64,000 nucleotides of DNA from Haloarcula halophila (GTDB taxonomy: Archaea; Halobacteriota; Halobacteria; Halobacteriales; Haloarculaceae), in NCBI RefSeq assembly GCF_029278565.1, contig NZ_CP119559.1:1860001-1924000 (forward strand), read 5' to 3'. Numbering within the stretch: the first letter of the stretch is position 1; the number at the start of each line of letters is the position of its first letter. The notes under the pieces are model-generated. The model did no database searches. It was not told the DNA's origin and saw only the letters and a program-made list of their open reading frames with translations. Shown here in pieces: positions 43,762-52,705 of the stretch. Position numbers and translations under genes: made by a program.

Positions 43762-44097
43762 GTGCTGTTGGTCGTCGCCCACTCGCGAGTGGCTCGCCGA
43801 GACCTCCGGAACGTTTGTCGCACACACGGCTCCTGTGTCGTCCAGCGGTTCGGCCGGGCTGCGCTGCTCTCAGCTACCGAGTTCGCTGCGTTCCAGGCGC
43901 TCCGTCTCCAGGCGAAACACAGGGTAGACGTGCAAGTAGAGCGAGTCCGTCCGTTCGAACCGACCGACGTTCCCGAACACGTCCGGTCGGCTGCCCGGCG
44001 CTACGAGGACCGGTCTGAGCCGGCCGTTCCGTACGAGCGGTTCGCGTCGGGGAGAGACCTGCCGGCCCCGTCCTCGATGCGGGGGGAACCGCTGTGA
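43762..44097 (+). CDS. Unknown small basic protein, cluster member
   Basis: 111 residues starting at GTG (MLLVVAHSRVARRDLRNV). An Arg-rich N-terminal half (CVVQRFGRAALLSATEF) is followed by a His/Val-rich strand and an unstructured tail. No known motif. Its stop overlaps the start of the next gene (GTGA), a clear sign of translational coupling. Confidence 0.75.
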   Translation: MLLVVAHSRVARRDLRNVCRTHGSCVVQRFGRAALLSATEFAAFQALRLQAKHRVDVQVERVRPFEPTDVPEHVRSAARRYEDRSEPAVPYERFASGRDLPAPSSMRGEPL

Positions 44098-44903
44098 AAC
44101 TCGTGCTCGGGCCGACGACATACGAGGGACGCGTCGTCGACCTCCGATCGCACGTGGTCGACGGTTCGACCGTCGCCGCGGCAATCCGTGGCCAGACGCG
44201 TCGACCGGCCGTCGACGCACCGGAACCGACCGCAGTCTACGACTACGCCGGCTACGTTCGTCCCGACCTCGGGCTCCGGACGCGGACGGCGCTGGCCGCT
44301 GCGGCACGGTCGACTGGTCACACCACCCCCGAGGACACCGAGATCGAGGCGCTCCGGGAGCGGATCGCCGAGATCGACCCGTCGGTCCCCGACCGGACGA
44401 CCCGCGCCGACAGGGTCACCGAGAACGACCTCGCCGCGCTCCAGGAGTCGGTCGGCGTCCACCGCGGTCGCGTCCAGGCCCTCGAGGCAGTCGACGCCGA
44501 CGCGGCAGCCGCGCGGGCGGATCTCAGAGCGGCCGCGACGACGTTGGCCGAGCGCCGAACTGCGCGGACTGCCGCCGAACAGAGCCGGAAGCGCCGCCGC
44601 GAGGAGCTTCGGGCCTACCGCGAGCGGCTAGCCGAACGCCGTCGTCTCGAAGACCGACTCGCTAACCGCCAACGGGCGGCCCGGGAGACGCTGGTCGAGC
44701 GACTGCGTTCGTCGTTCGAGACCGCCGTCGCCGAGGTGCCTGGCCCGACGCCGACCGAGCCGTTCGACGCCGATCCGATCACCGCCGCTCTCGCGGTTCT
44801 ACGGCTCGCCGACACACCGGCCCCGGTCGTCGTCGCGGTCGATCGATTCGCCACGCCGGAGTCGGCCGCGGCCTGGCTCGACGCACCGGTCGTTCGATGC
44901 TAA
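44094..44903 (+). CDS. Coiled-coil protein, cluster member
   Basis: 269 residues, GTG start within the stop of the preceding gene. A beta-rich N-terminal part (LVLGPTTYEGRVVDLRSHVVD) with a conserved-looking VYDYAGYVRPDLGLRTR is followed by a long charged coiled coil at ~80-215 (IEALRERIAEID; EELRAYRERLAERRRLEDRL). A C-terminal alpha/beta part follows (PVVVAVDRFATPESAAAWL). Unknown function; the coiled coil suggests a structural or assembly role. Confidence 0.78.
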   Translation: MKLVLGPTTYEGRVVDLRSHVVDGSTVAAAIRGQTRRPAVDAPEPTAVYDYAGYVRPDLGLRTRTALAAAARSTGHTTPEDTEIEALRERIAEIDPSVPDRTTRADRVTENDLAALQESVGVHRGRVQALEAVDADAAAARADLRAAATTLAERRTARTAAEQSRKRRREELRAYRERLAERRRLEDRLANRQRAARETLVERLRSSFETAVAEVPGPTPTEPFDADPITAALAVLRLADTPAPVVVAVDRFATPESAAAWLDAPVVRC

Positions 44904-44936
44904 CGTTTAGAAGCGAAGCCGGGACCAGGGGGACCC

Positions 44937-45566
44937 ATGGCTTCGATCGACTGCTCGTGGGAACACCACGAGGGCGTGACTCTGGTCACTGCCACTGTCG
45001 TCGTCACAGCGGAACCGACCCACGTCACCGTCACGAACTGTCTCGACGGCTCGGTCTGTCCGCCCCGGCGCGAGGGCCGTCCGACGCCGGGCTGGACCGA
45101 CGACGGGTTCGCCGGCGTCCTCGATCCGGGTCGACACGCGCTGGGGTACGCCGTCGAGGCACCGCCGACCGATCCACCGGCACGGCTCGACAGTGTGACG
45201 CCCGCACCGAACGCCGAGTCCGTCGACGAGCGGACCACGCCGGCGGCGATCGTCCGTGATCTCGGTGACCCGTCGCCACCCGCCGACGCCGTCCCCGAGG
45301 CTACTGTCGACGACGGGACCGACGCTGGTCCCGACACGACCGACGAGCAGCCGGCAACAACCGCAGGGCTTCCGCAACCGGTGACTGACTGGCTGGATAC
45401 CGTTACACGGCGCCTCGACAGTGTCGAGCAGTCGGCCGACGCTGAGTTCCCGCGTGGCGACGACGGGGTCCCCGACGAACGGACGCTCCGGCAACTCGCT
45501 AGGCGAGCCGACCGGCTCGCGGACCGCCGTGGAACGATCGACCAGTCGGCGGACCGATCGGGATGA
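44937..45566 (+). CDS. Unknown protein with beta-sandwich-like N-terminus, cluster member
   Basis: 209 residues. The first ~100 form a strand-rich domain (VTLVTATVVVTAEPTHVTVTN, then PGWTDDGFAGVLDPGRHALGY). A Pro/Ala/Asp-rich linker and a short helical tail follow (LRQLARRADRLADRR). The layout suggests a binding domain tethered to an interaction helix. Its stop overlaps the ATG of the ATPase (ATGA). Confidence 0.77.
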   Translation: MASIDCSWEHHEGVTLVTATVVVTAEPTHVTVTNCLDGSVCPPRREGRPTPGWTDDGFAGVLDPGRHALGYAVEAPPTDPPARLDSVTPAPNAESVDERTTPAAIVRDLGDPSPPADAVPEATVDDGTDAGPDTTDEQPATTAGLPQPVTDWLDTVTRRLDSVEQSADAEFPRGDDGVPDERTLRQLARRADRLADRRGTIDQSADRSG

Positions 45567-46228
45567 TCCTGACCGTCACCGGCGGGAAAGGCGGTGTCGG
45601 GAAGTCGACGGTGGCGTACAACCTCGGGGCGGAACTCGACGGCGTCGTCGTCGACGGGGATCTCGCGATGGCGGACCTCCCGGAGCGACGCGGACCGGAC
45701 CTCCACGACGTGTTGGCCGGCCGGGCGGCGCCGATGGCGGCCGTCGACGAGAGCGGCCCGGTCACGCTGGTTCCCTGTGGACGAACGCTGGCGGGCGCGC
45801 GGGCGTCCGACCCGGCGACACTCACCGACGTCCTGGAGACGCTCGACCGTACCTACCGGTGGGTGATCGTCGATTCGCCGGCGGGGCTCCAGGCGGACGT
45901 GGGGCTCCCGCTGTCGGTCGCCGACGCTGCACTCGTCGTGACAGTCCCCGACCGGGCGGCGCTCGCCGACGCGCTCCGCGTCCGGGCGCTGGCCAGGGAA
46001 CTCGACACGGGACTCTGCCGGGTCGTCCTCAACCGCGTTCGAGACGCCCATCGGACCGAAGCGCTAGCCGATCAGTTCGGCGCTCCCGTCGTCACGGTCC
46101 CGGAGAGCGACCGGCTCGCGACGGCTCACCGGCACGGGCGCCCTGTCGGGCAGATCGCTCCGGAATCACCGGCCGCAGACGCGTTCGAGACGCTCGCGAC
46201 GGCTGCCTACGGCTGTAGATCACTGTAG
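45563..46228 (+). CDS. MinD/ParA-like P-loop ATPase
   Basis: A 221-residue deviant-Walker ATPase. Walker A is KGGVGKSTVAYN (residues ~9-20), with the signature lysine that makes these proteins ATP-dependent dimers. VVDGDLAMADLPE gives the Walker A' Asp, and WVIVDSPAGLQADV the Walker B region. It lacks a clear C-terminal amphipathic MinD helix, so membrane binding is not supported. It is coupled by ATGA overlap to the unknown gene before it and probably positions or segregates something with those partners. Its end overlaps the convergent TFB gene by 22 bases. Confidence 0.9.
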   Translation: MILTVTGGKGGVGKSTVAYNLGAELDGVVVDGDLAMADLPERRGPDLHDVLAGRAAPMAAVDESGPVTLVPCGRTLAGARASDPATLTDVLETLDRTYRWVIVDSPAGLQADVGLPLSVADAALVVTVPDRAALADALRVRALARELDTGLCRVVLNRVRDAHRTEALADQFGAPVVTVPESDRLATAHRHGRPVGQIAPESPAADAFETLATAAYGCRSL

Positions 46229-47067
46229 GTCCCACGCAGTGTCACCGGCGTCACGTCTGCGACAGCCGCTGCCTCTGCCTGCGTGAGTTCGACGTCCTGT
46301 CTACGTGCGGCAGTGTACAGGCAGGCGGCTGCGACGCCGGCCGGGTTCCGGCCGCTGACGAGGTTTCGCTCGCGGGCCTCACAGACCAGTTCTTCCGCGC
46401 ACTGTCGGACGGCGTCGGGCACGTCGAGTTCGGTCGCGAACCGTGGGACGTACTCCCGGGGGTCGATCGGCCCCGTCGGCAGTCCCAACTCCCGGTTCAA
46501 CGCGTCGTAGGCCGCACGCAACTCGTCGCTGTCGGCCTTGGCGACACGGCACAGCTCCTCGACGGTCCGTGCGACGCCCTCGGTCCGACAGGTCGCGTAC
46601 ACCGTCGCCGCAGCGAAGCCCTCCAGCGACCGACCCTGTAACAGGTCCGCCTGCTGGGCGGACTCGAACAGCACGCATGCCCGATCCCGTAGCGCGTCCG
46701 AGAGACCGAGCGCACAGACGATGCGGCGGATCTCGGTAAAGGAGTAGACCTGGTTGCGCTCGCGTTTCGAACTGACCTGTGCCCGGGTGTGCTCTCGCCG
46801 TAACCGGGCCAGTTGCCGGCGTTTTCGACCCTTGAGTCGCGTCGATCGACCGATCTCGGTCGAGAGCCCGCGGTCGTGGCGCGAACGGGTCAGCGGGGCG
46901 CCGGTCCGGGCGCGTTCGGTATCGTCGTCGTCGAACGAACGCCACTCCGGGCCGCGGTCGATGGCGTCCTCGCCGACGACCAACCCACACTGTGAACAGA
47001 CACTCTCGGAACCGGTTCGTTCGACTGGGCTATCACACTCGGGGCAGCTCGACACTGTCGTGCTCAT
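46207..47067 (-). CDS. tfb: Transcription initiation factor TFB
   Basis: A 286-residue TFIIB homologue that loads RNA polymerase at TATA boxes with TBP. The N-terminal zinc ribbon is CPEC ... CSQCG. A B-finger/linker (GPEWRSFDDDD, RHDRGLSTEI) leads to two cyclin repeats, each with AAATVYATCRTEG or AAACLYTAARRQ in the third helix. Haloarchaea have several TFBs for different gene sets; this is one of them. Start at ATG (MSTTVSSCPEC). A TTAAAAAA box lies 30 bases upstream. Confidence 0.93.
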   Translation of the reverse strand: MSTTVSSCPECDSPVERTGSESVCSQCGLVVGEDAIDRGPEWRSFDDDDTERARTGAPLTRSRHDRGLSTEIGRSTRLKGRKRRQLARLRREHTRAQVSSKRERNQVYSFTEIRRIVCALGLSDALRDRACVLFESAQQADLLQGRSLEGFAAATVYATCRTEGVARTVEELCRVAKADSDELRAAYDALNRELGLPTGPIDPREYVPRFATELDVPDAVRQCAEELVCEARERNLVSGRNPAGVAAACLYTAARRQDVELTQAEAAAVADVTPVTLRGTYSDLQP

Positions 47068-47096
47068 CCTGTCTTTTCCTACGGCCCGTGTGGGGG

Positions 47097-47104
47097 TTAA
47101 AAAA
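47097..47104 (-). promoter_or_regulatory. TATA box of tfb
   Basis: TTTTTTAA on the minus strand, 30-37 bases before the tfb ATG; leaderless transcript predicted. Confidence 0.5.
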
Positions 47105-47210
47105 CCGATCAACTGCCCCGGAACCGACGGATCGTCCCGGAAATTACCGACCGGTAACCGGTAGGTAGATTCGACAGGATTCCATCGGCCGGGAGCGGGA
47201 AGCCGCCAGG

Positions 47211-47217
47211 GTTAAAT
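47211..47217 (+). promoter_or_regulatory. TATA box of the gene starting at 47242
   Basis: GTTAAAT, 25-31 bases before the ATG at 47242; leaderless transcript predicted. Confidence 0.45.
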
Positions 47218-47241
47218 TCCAGACGGACGAATCTGAGACAA

Positions 47242-47736
47242 ATGGGGCTGTCGGACATCGCCGCGGGGATCGAAGTCACCGAGCGACAGCACGAGCAGGG
47301 TGTCGCCGCCGTCGACGACACCGACACGTCACTCGCCGAACGGCTCGGGCCGGTCGCGGACGCGCTGCCCTGTCCGCCCGAGACTGCGGCGACCATCGTC
47401 GAGGCCTACGCCGCCGGCCGGGGCGTCGGGGCGAGTGGCCACGCGGCCGGCGTCGCACCGGTCACCGCCGCCAAGACGTTACATCTGGTCGGTGAACAGG
47501 TCACGCCGGTCGGGCCACAGGGTCGCGAAGTCGTCCGTGACTGGCTGTCGGGCGACCTCTCGCGAACCGACGCAGTGACACTCTCCGGACTGGGGAACCG
47601 CGAGTTCGCGCTGGCGGTCTACTGTGAGAGTCACGACCCGCTGCCGGCGGCTCGGGACGCCGTCGAAGGTGCGCTCTCGACACAGCGTGAAGACCCGCTC
47701 GGGGAGACGATGAGCGACGTCGGCGAACTGTTGTAA
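47242..47736 (+). CDS. Unknown helical protein beside tfb
   Basis: 164 residues, all-helical in appearance (LSDIAAGIEVTERQHEQGV; AATIVEAYAAGRGVGAS; AAKTLHLVGEQVTP). The segment around GASGHAAGVAPVTAAKTLHL could be a helix-turn-helix, which would make it a DNA-binding protein; this is inference. From memory it belongs to the same numbered series of haloarchaeal unknown families as the mcm-side cluster members, and it lies next to them here. Confidence 0.72.
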   Translation: MGLSDIAAGIEVTERQHEQGVAAVDDTDTSLAERLGPVADALPCPPETAATIVEAYAAGRGVGASGHAAGVAPVTAAKTLHLVGEQVTPVGPQGREVVRDWLSGDLSRTDAVTLSGLGNREFALAVYCESHDPLPAARDAVEGALSTQREDPLGETMSDVGELL

Positions 47737-47831
47737 CTGACACGCCACACGATATCGCCGAGCCCTGGCAACAGCCTCACCGAGGGCCATAGCACGTGTT
47801 ACTAACTAACTCGACGGACAACCCGAGACGT

Positions 47832-48401
47832 ATGCTGATCCAGGCTACGTCGTTTCGCGAGCAACTCGCCACTATCGGGACGGAGCTAGTCGACGGAATT
47901 ATGGCCGCGGTTCCGAAGATCGTCCTCGGGACCCTGTTTCTCGCGCTTGCCTACGTGGCGATCAAGGTTATCCTCACGATCGCCCGGTCGGTGTTCGAAC
48001 GGCTCTACCCGTCGAGCCAACGGCTCGTCGTCGACCTGACGGTGACGGTGATCGCGATCTTCCTGTGGTTCGGTGCGGCACTCGTCTTGTTGAACATCGT
48101 CGGGCTCGGGAACGTCGCCGCGAGCCTAGGGACCGCGAGTGGATTTATCGGCCTGGGGGTCGCCTTCGCGCTCCAGGACATGATCGCGGATACGGTCGCC
48201 GGCGTCTACCTGCTCCGCGATCCGGACTTCAACGAGGGGTATCGCGTCGACACGGCGTCGGTGACGGGAACGATCACCGCAATCGGGCTGCGCAAGACCA
48301 GACTCCGTGTCGAGGACGGATCGCTCGTCGTCCTGGCAAACCGAGAGGTCGAGAAACGCTGGCGGCTCGAGGAGTCGAGCCGCGAGGAGAGTGCCGGCTG
48401 A
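47832..48401 (+). CDS. Small MscS-like mechanosensitive channel protein
   Basis: 189 residues. Two or three N-terminal helices, then a pore-like helix rich in Gly/Ala (SLGTASGFIGLGVAFALQDMIADTVAG, ~residues 95-122), as in MscS TM3. A short beta domain follows (DTASVTGTITAIGLRKTRLR). It is shorter than classical MscS (286), missing most of the C-terminal vestibule. Likely relieves osmotic stress. Start at ATG (MLIQATSFREQ). Confidence 0.82.
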   Translation: MLIQATSFREQLATIGTELVDGIMAAVPKIVLGTLFLALAYVAIKVILTIARSVFERLYPSSQRLVVDLTVTVIAIFLWFGAALVLLNIVGLGNVAASLGTASGFIGLGVAFALQDMIADTVAGVYLLRDPDFNEGYRVDTASVTGTITAIGLRKTRLRVEDGSLVVLANREVEKRWRLEESSREESAG

Positions 48402-48453
48402 CCGGGCTGGCCACTGGACCACCCTTATTATCCCCCTCCGACAACCCCGTTGT

Positions 48454-49995
48454 ATGTCGGCTTCGGAACTGGCAGCGCGGGTTCGGCAGGCCCTCGACGT
48501 CGATGGCGAGGCGTTCAACGAGCGTGCCCGGGCGGAGGCCGAGGAGCTGAAGTCGGCCGTCCGGTCGGGAACGTTCGACAACAGCGAGGCCATCGTGGGG
48601 ATGGAACTGGAGCTGTACGCCGTCGACGACCGGACCGACGCGCTTCGTCGGGTCCCCCGCCAGTTGCTGGAGCTCATCGGCTTCGAGAAGGAACTCGGGT
48701 TGCACAACGCCGAGATGCAGACCAGCCCGCAGCCGCTGAACTCCCACGGGTTGGCGGCACAGCGCAACGAATTGAAGGCGTCGTTGATGCCCGCCCAGCA
48801 ACGGCTCGGCAGCGAGGGGATCAGGCTGGTCGCCGACGGGATGTGGACGGTCCCGCCCAACGGCGAGACGGCCGGGAGCTACCTCTGTGACGCCGTCGAA
48901 CACGACGGCGTGCGCATCGGGACCAACATGTCCGACTCGGTTCGGTACCACACGATGGCCAACACGGAGTATCCCGCCGCGTTCGAACTCGATGCCCCCA
49001 ACGTCTCGCTGTCGGCGCCGACGGTGATGCCCGAGGCGCTCATCACGTCGATCCAGCCCCACTATCAGATCCCCCACGCGCCCGACCTTCCGGAGTACTT
49101 CAGCTACGCGCTCCGGGTCGCCGGACCGCTGCTCGCTCTCGGGGTCAACGCGCCGTTTTTCCCGCCGGACCTCTACGACGACGCCCCCGACCACGAGATC
49201 GTCGACCAGGCCCACATGGAGAACCGGATCGGCGTCTTCGAATCGGTGCTGAACCCGCCGGCCGAGGACCCGACGCCGCCGAAGGTGTGTTTCCCGCCGG
49301 ACTTCGAGACCGTCGAGGAGGCCATCGACGACATCGTCGCCGACGATGTCATCGTCCCCATGGACCTCCAGTCGGGCGGTCGGTTCGACGACGACTTCGT
49401 CCACTTCCGGCACAAACACGGCTCCTACTGGCGCTGGGTCCGCCCGGTCTTCGAGGGTGCGACCCGCTCTGCGGCCAACGCTCGCATCGAGTTCCGCCCG
49501 CTGCCCGCCCAGCCGACGCTGGCCGACGCCATCGGCTTCGAGGCGGTCTTCGCCGGCCTGATGGCGAGTCTCCCGCGGTTCGAACACCCGATCCAGTCGC
49601 TGGACTGGGAGACGGCCAGGGACAACTTCTACGCCGCCGTCGAAGACGGGCTGCGTGCCGACATGAAGTGGATCACGGCAAACGGGGCGAGCACGACTGC
49701 GACCGACGAGCTGTACGGTGAGTTGTTCGAACTCGCCCGGGACGGCCTCGAACAGCGGGGGCTCTCGACGGAGGAGGCCCACGAGTACATCCGACCCCTC
49801 CGGGAGCGGGTCGATCGCCGGCTGACCCCCGCTCGCTGGAAACACGACTTCGTCCGCCGACGCGTCGAGGAGAACGTCCCGCTCGCGGAGGCGATCTGGG
49901 GGATGCAGGCCCAGTATATCCGCAACCAGCGGGACACGCTGTTGTCGGGGTGTTTCGTCGACTGGTTCGACTCGCCCGGCGAGACGGACAAGTAA
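48454..49995 (+). CDS. GCS2-type glutamate-cysteine ligase family protein
   Basis: A 513-residue carboxylate-amine ligase of the GCS2 superfamily. The metal/nucleotide motif GMELELYAVDD lies at ~residues 49-59, with LHNAEMQTSPQP and ANARIEFRPLPAQPTLADA further on. Haloarchaea use gamma-glutamylcysteine as their main thiol, so a glutamate-cysteine ligase role is plausible. However, this long form (others are ~360-450) may ligate another amine. Start at ATG (MSASELAARVRQAL). No partner genes adjoin. Confidence 0.85.
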   Translation: MSASELAARVRQALDVDGEAFNERARAEAEELKSAVRSGTFDNSEAIVGMELELYAVDDRTDALRRVPRQLLELIGFEKELGLHNAEMQTSPQPLNSHGLAAQRNELKASLMPAQQRLGSEGIRLVADGMWTVPPNGETAGSYLCDAVEHDGVRIGTNMSDSVRYHTMANTEYPAAFELDAPNVSLSAPTVMPEALITSIQPHYQIPHAPDLPEYFSYALRVAGPLLALGVNAPFFPPDLYDDAPDHEIVDQAHMENRIGVFESVLNPPAEDPTPPKVCFPPDFETVEEAIDDIVADDVIVPMDLQSGGRFDDDFVHFRHKHGSYWRWVRPVFEGATRSAANARIEFRPLPAQPTLADAIGFEAVFAGLMASLPRFEHPIQSLDWETARDNFYAAVEDGLRADMKWITANGASTTATDELYGELFELARDGLEQRGLSTEEAHEYIRPLRERVDRRLTPARWKHDFVRRRVEENVPLAEAIWGMQAQYIRNQRDTLLSGCFVDWFDSPGETDK

Positions 49996-50044
49996 CACAG
50001 AGAACAGTCGGCCGCTTATCCCGCTCCGGTCCATAGCCGACGGT

Positions 50045-50269
50045 ATGCGTCTCTCGACGACCGAACGCCGACTGCTCTGGCTCGGGACGGTCCTGACGGG
50101 GGTCGTCCACCTGCTGGTGCCCGGTCTCCTGTTGCGAACCGCCCGGTTCGGCTACCGGACGGGACTCGCAGTCGAGTTCCGGCCCCGAAGCGGTGCCCGC
50201 AAGCGGGTCCGAGCGGTGGGGGTAGGGTTGCTGGCGCTCGCGGCCGCCGTCCGACGGTTACAGCGCTGA
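50045..50269 (+). CDS. Small two-helix membrane protein
   Basis: 74 residues: a first helix (LLWLGTVLTGVVHLLVPGLLL), a basic stretch with many Arg, and a second short hydrophobic helix (AVGVGLLALAAAV). No family recognised. Its end overlaps the convergent SLOG gene by 12 bases. Confidence 0.6.
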   Translation: MRLSTTERRLLWLGTVLTGVVHLLVPGLLLRTARFGYRTGLAVEFRPRSGARKRVRAVGVGLLALAAAVRRLQR

Positions 50270-50698
50270 CTCGACGTACTCGACGGCCGCCTGCGGATCG
50301 TCGACGTGTTCGACGGCGTCGACGTCGTGCGTTCCCAACCCGGCGACCGGTCGGTCCATGTCCAGGGCGTGGCCGATCTCCGAGAGTGTCCCAGTACTGC
50401 CGTCGACAGCGACGGCTGCGACGCCGTTCAGCACGACCAGGACGTTCCGTGCGTTTCCCATCCCGGTCGCGATGGCGGTGTCGACGTAGTCGTTTGCCGC
50501 CGCGCGGTGCTCGCCCGGCAGGATTCCGATCGTGTGGCCGCCGGCCTCGCTCGCACCCTTACAGACGGCTTCCATGACGCCACTCAGACCGCCACAGACG
50601 ACTTCGTGACCGCGTTCGCCCAGCAGCCGTCCGACCTCGTGGGCCTGGCTGTACTGTTCCTCGGTGACCGTCGAACCGCCGATGATGGAGATGCGCAT
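50258..50698 (-). CDS. SLOG/LOG-like nucleotide-binding protein (TIGR00725 type)
   Basis: A 146-residue Rossmann-like protein. GGSTVTEEQY near the start, VVCGGLSGVMEAVCKGA and the phosphate-binding DGSTGTLSEIGHAL place it in the short SLOG group. The LOG branch cleaves nucleoside 5'-monophosphates, but this short form lacks the PGGxGTxxE catalytic box in its usual spelling, so binding of a nucleotide is likelier than that reaction. Start at ATG (MRISIIGGS). It follows phaC by no more than 40 bases on the same strand. Confidence 0.85.
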   Translation of the reverse strand: MRISIIGGSTVTEEQYSQAHEVGRLLGERGHEVVCGGLSGVMEAVCKGASEAGGHTIGILPGEHRAAANDYVDTAIATGMGNARNVLVVLNGVAAVAVDGSTGTLSEIGHALDMDRPVAGLGTHDVDAVEHVDDPQAAVEYVESAL

Positions 50699-50738
50699 GG
50701 CTGTCGGTCGGTCGGCAACGACAAAAAGGACTCCCGGC

Positions 50739-52118
50739 CTACAGCTGGTCGAGCCAGTCCTGGGCGCGGGACTCGGTGGTCTCGGCGATCTCGGCCAACT
50801 CGGCCGCGTCGTACTCGCCCAGTTCCGCGACGGTCTCGATCCCCGCCGCGTGGAGGCGGTCGGCGTAGGTCGGGCCGATGCCCGAGACGGTCTCGACGTC
50901 GGCGGCGGGTTCGACGCCGCCTTCCTCGGCCGCAACCGCGTCGTCGCCGGCGTCTTCATCGGTCTCATCGGGCGACTCGACCTCGATGTCGACCTCGTCG
51001 CCGCCGTTGCGGTCCTTGTACCACTGTGCGACCTCGGGCCAGAGGTCGGCGTGGGTCGAGGAGGACACCGACAGGCCGATGTGGCCGGTCGAGAACTCGA
51101 TGGTCTTCGTGTCCTCGCTCGGGATGACCTCGTTGAACGGCTTGGAGGCCTCCGGCGGGATGAGGTGGTCGTACTCGCCCATCAACTGGAGCACGGGCAT
51201 GTCGATGTTGTTCAGGTCGACGTGCTCGCCGTCGAGTTCCAGTTCGTTCCTGTAGAGTTTGTTGTCCTGATAGATGTCTTCGAGGAACTGGACGTAGGCC
51301 TCGCCCGCGACGTCGATGCCGTCTCCGAGCCACTTCTCCATCCGGCCGAAGTTCTCGACGAACCCCTCGCTCTCGATGTTCTCGGCCAGGCGGATGTACT
51401 TCGAGACGTAGTTCTCGACGGGGTCCATCAGCGCGAAGCCGATGTCGAGCATGTCCGCCGGGACGTTGCCGAACGTCTCGGTGACGTCTTCGGGGGAGTA
51501 GTACTCGTCGCTGCCCCACTCTTCGAGGATGCCGCCAGTGTGGTCGAAACACAGCCCGGCAGCCATCAGCCCGAGCGTGTTGACTTTCTCGGGGTAGAGC
51601 GCGGCGTACATCACCGACATCGTCCCGCCCATACAGTAGCCCAGGATGTTGATCGCGTCCTGGCCCGAGCGCTCGCGGACGACGTCGACGCAGTTGTCCA
51701 TGTAGCGGTTGACGTAGTCGTTCAGCGTCAGGTGCTGGTCGAGCCGCGACGGCTCGTTCCAGTCGATGAGGTAGACATCGTGACCGGCCTCCAGCAGGCG
51801 CCGGACGACCGACCGCTCCTCCTGGAGGTCCAGGATGTACGGCCGGTTGATCAGCGCGTACGTGATGAGGATCGGGATCGACTCCTTGTCGGCCTCGTCG
51901 ATCTCGATCCCGGCGGCTTCGGCGTCGTAGTGGAGCAGTTCGAGCTTGTTCTCCTCGTAGACGACCTCGCTTGGCGTCTGGCCGACCTCGACGGACTCCA
52001 TCCGCTCCAGGCGTTCGTCGGCGATCTGGCTCCGTTCGGCGGCCTCGCTCAGCGACTCCAGGGTCTTCGTCTGGAAGTTCAGTGCTGCCGCGAACGGGTT
52101 GACGGGCTCGCTAGACAT
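50739..52118 (-). CDS. phaC: Class III polyhydroxyalkanoate synthase, catalytic subunit
   Basis: A 459-residue PHA polymerase that joins (R)-3-hydroxyacyl-CoA into storage polyester. The lipase-like box is GYCMGG with nucleophile Cys162; Asp317 ([10 protein letters not shown]) and His346 (STGHIGLS) complete the triad. The last ~50 residues form a helix-hairpin-helix motif ([17 protein letters not shown]), beyond the usual catalytic core. It needs PhaE as partner; the start overlaps the end of phaE by eight bases. It sits last in phaR-phaP-phaE-phaC. Confidence 0.95.
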   Translation of the reverse strand: MSSEPVNPFAAALNFQTKTLESLSEAAERSQIADERLERMESVEVGQTPSEVVYEENKLELLHYDAEAAGIEIDEADKESIPILITYALINRPYILDLQEERSVVRRLLEAGHDVYLIDWNEPSRLDQHLTLNDYVNRYMDNCVDVVRERSGQDAINILGYCMGGTMSVMYAALYPEKVNTLGLMAAGLCFDHTGGILEEWGSDEYYSPEDVTETFGNVPADMLDIGFALMDPVENYVSKYIRLAENIESEGFVENFGRMEKWLGDGIDVAGEAYVQFLEDIYQDNKLYRNELELDGEHVDLNNIDMPVLQLMGEYDHLIPPEASKPFNEVIPSEDTKTIEFSTGHIGLSVSSSTHADLWPEVAQWYKDRNGGDEVDIEVESPDETDEDAGDDAVAAEEGGVEPAADVETVSGIGPTYADRLHAAGIETVAELGEYDAAELAEIAETTESRAQDWLDQL

Positions 52119-52662
52119 CGTTCTCTTCGAGGTGTTCGAGGACGCGGTCGAGCTTCTGTTCGACGGCGTGTTGGCGGCGCTCGACTTCCAGCAGGCGCTC
52201 GCCGACCTCGTCGATGTCGTCCCGCGTCGGGAACCCCATCTGGGCGATGGCGTCCTGGCTCATCTCGTCGGCCTCCTGTTGCATCTCCATCATCGACTCG
52301 ACGAGCTGGCCGTTCGCGGCGGCGAAGGCGGACGTGCTCATCACGTTCTTGAACGCTTCGTTGGCCGACTGGAGCCAGATGTCACGGAACTCGGCGGGGT
52401 CGACGTCCTCGCCCTGGGCGGCGTCGGCCGACCGTTCCATCATCTGCTCGGTGGCGTCGAGCCAGGTCTCGTAGGCCTCGCCGTACCCCTCCATCCCCTC
52501 GCCCATCTCCTCGCCGGTGGGGAGCGAGTCCTCGACGGCGTCGGCCCAGGACTCGACGAAGGCCGACTGGGCCTTCATGTTCTGCTCCATCGACTCCGCG
52601 ACCGCGTTGTTCATCTCCTCGACGATCTCCGCCCATTCTTGTTGCATCTCGTTGTTGCTCAT
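52111..52662 (-). CDS. phaE: PHA synthase subunit PhaE
   Basis: A 183-residue acidic, helical protein, the partner that activates class III PhaC. Typical features are the Met/Gln-rich helices ([19 protein letters not shown]) and a coiled-coil tail ([19 protein letters not shown]). It overlaps phaC by eight bases and follows phaP by 43. Haloarchaeal PhaE is shorter than bacterial ones, as here. Confidence 0.93.
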   Translation of the reverse strand: MSNNEMQQEWAEIVEEMNNAVAESMEQNMKAQSAFVESWADAVEDSLPTGEEMGEGMEGYGEAYETWLDATEQMMERSADAAQGEDVDPAEFRDIWLQSANEAFKNVMSTSAFAAANGQLVESMMEMQQEADEMSQDAIAQMGFPTRDDIDEVGERLLEVERRQHAVEQKLDRVLEHLEENDV

Positions 52663-52705
52663 AGTATATAGCTCGCGCGTTCGCGCACAAAAAACGGCTG
52701 GTTCG

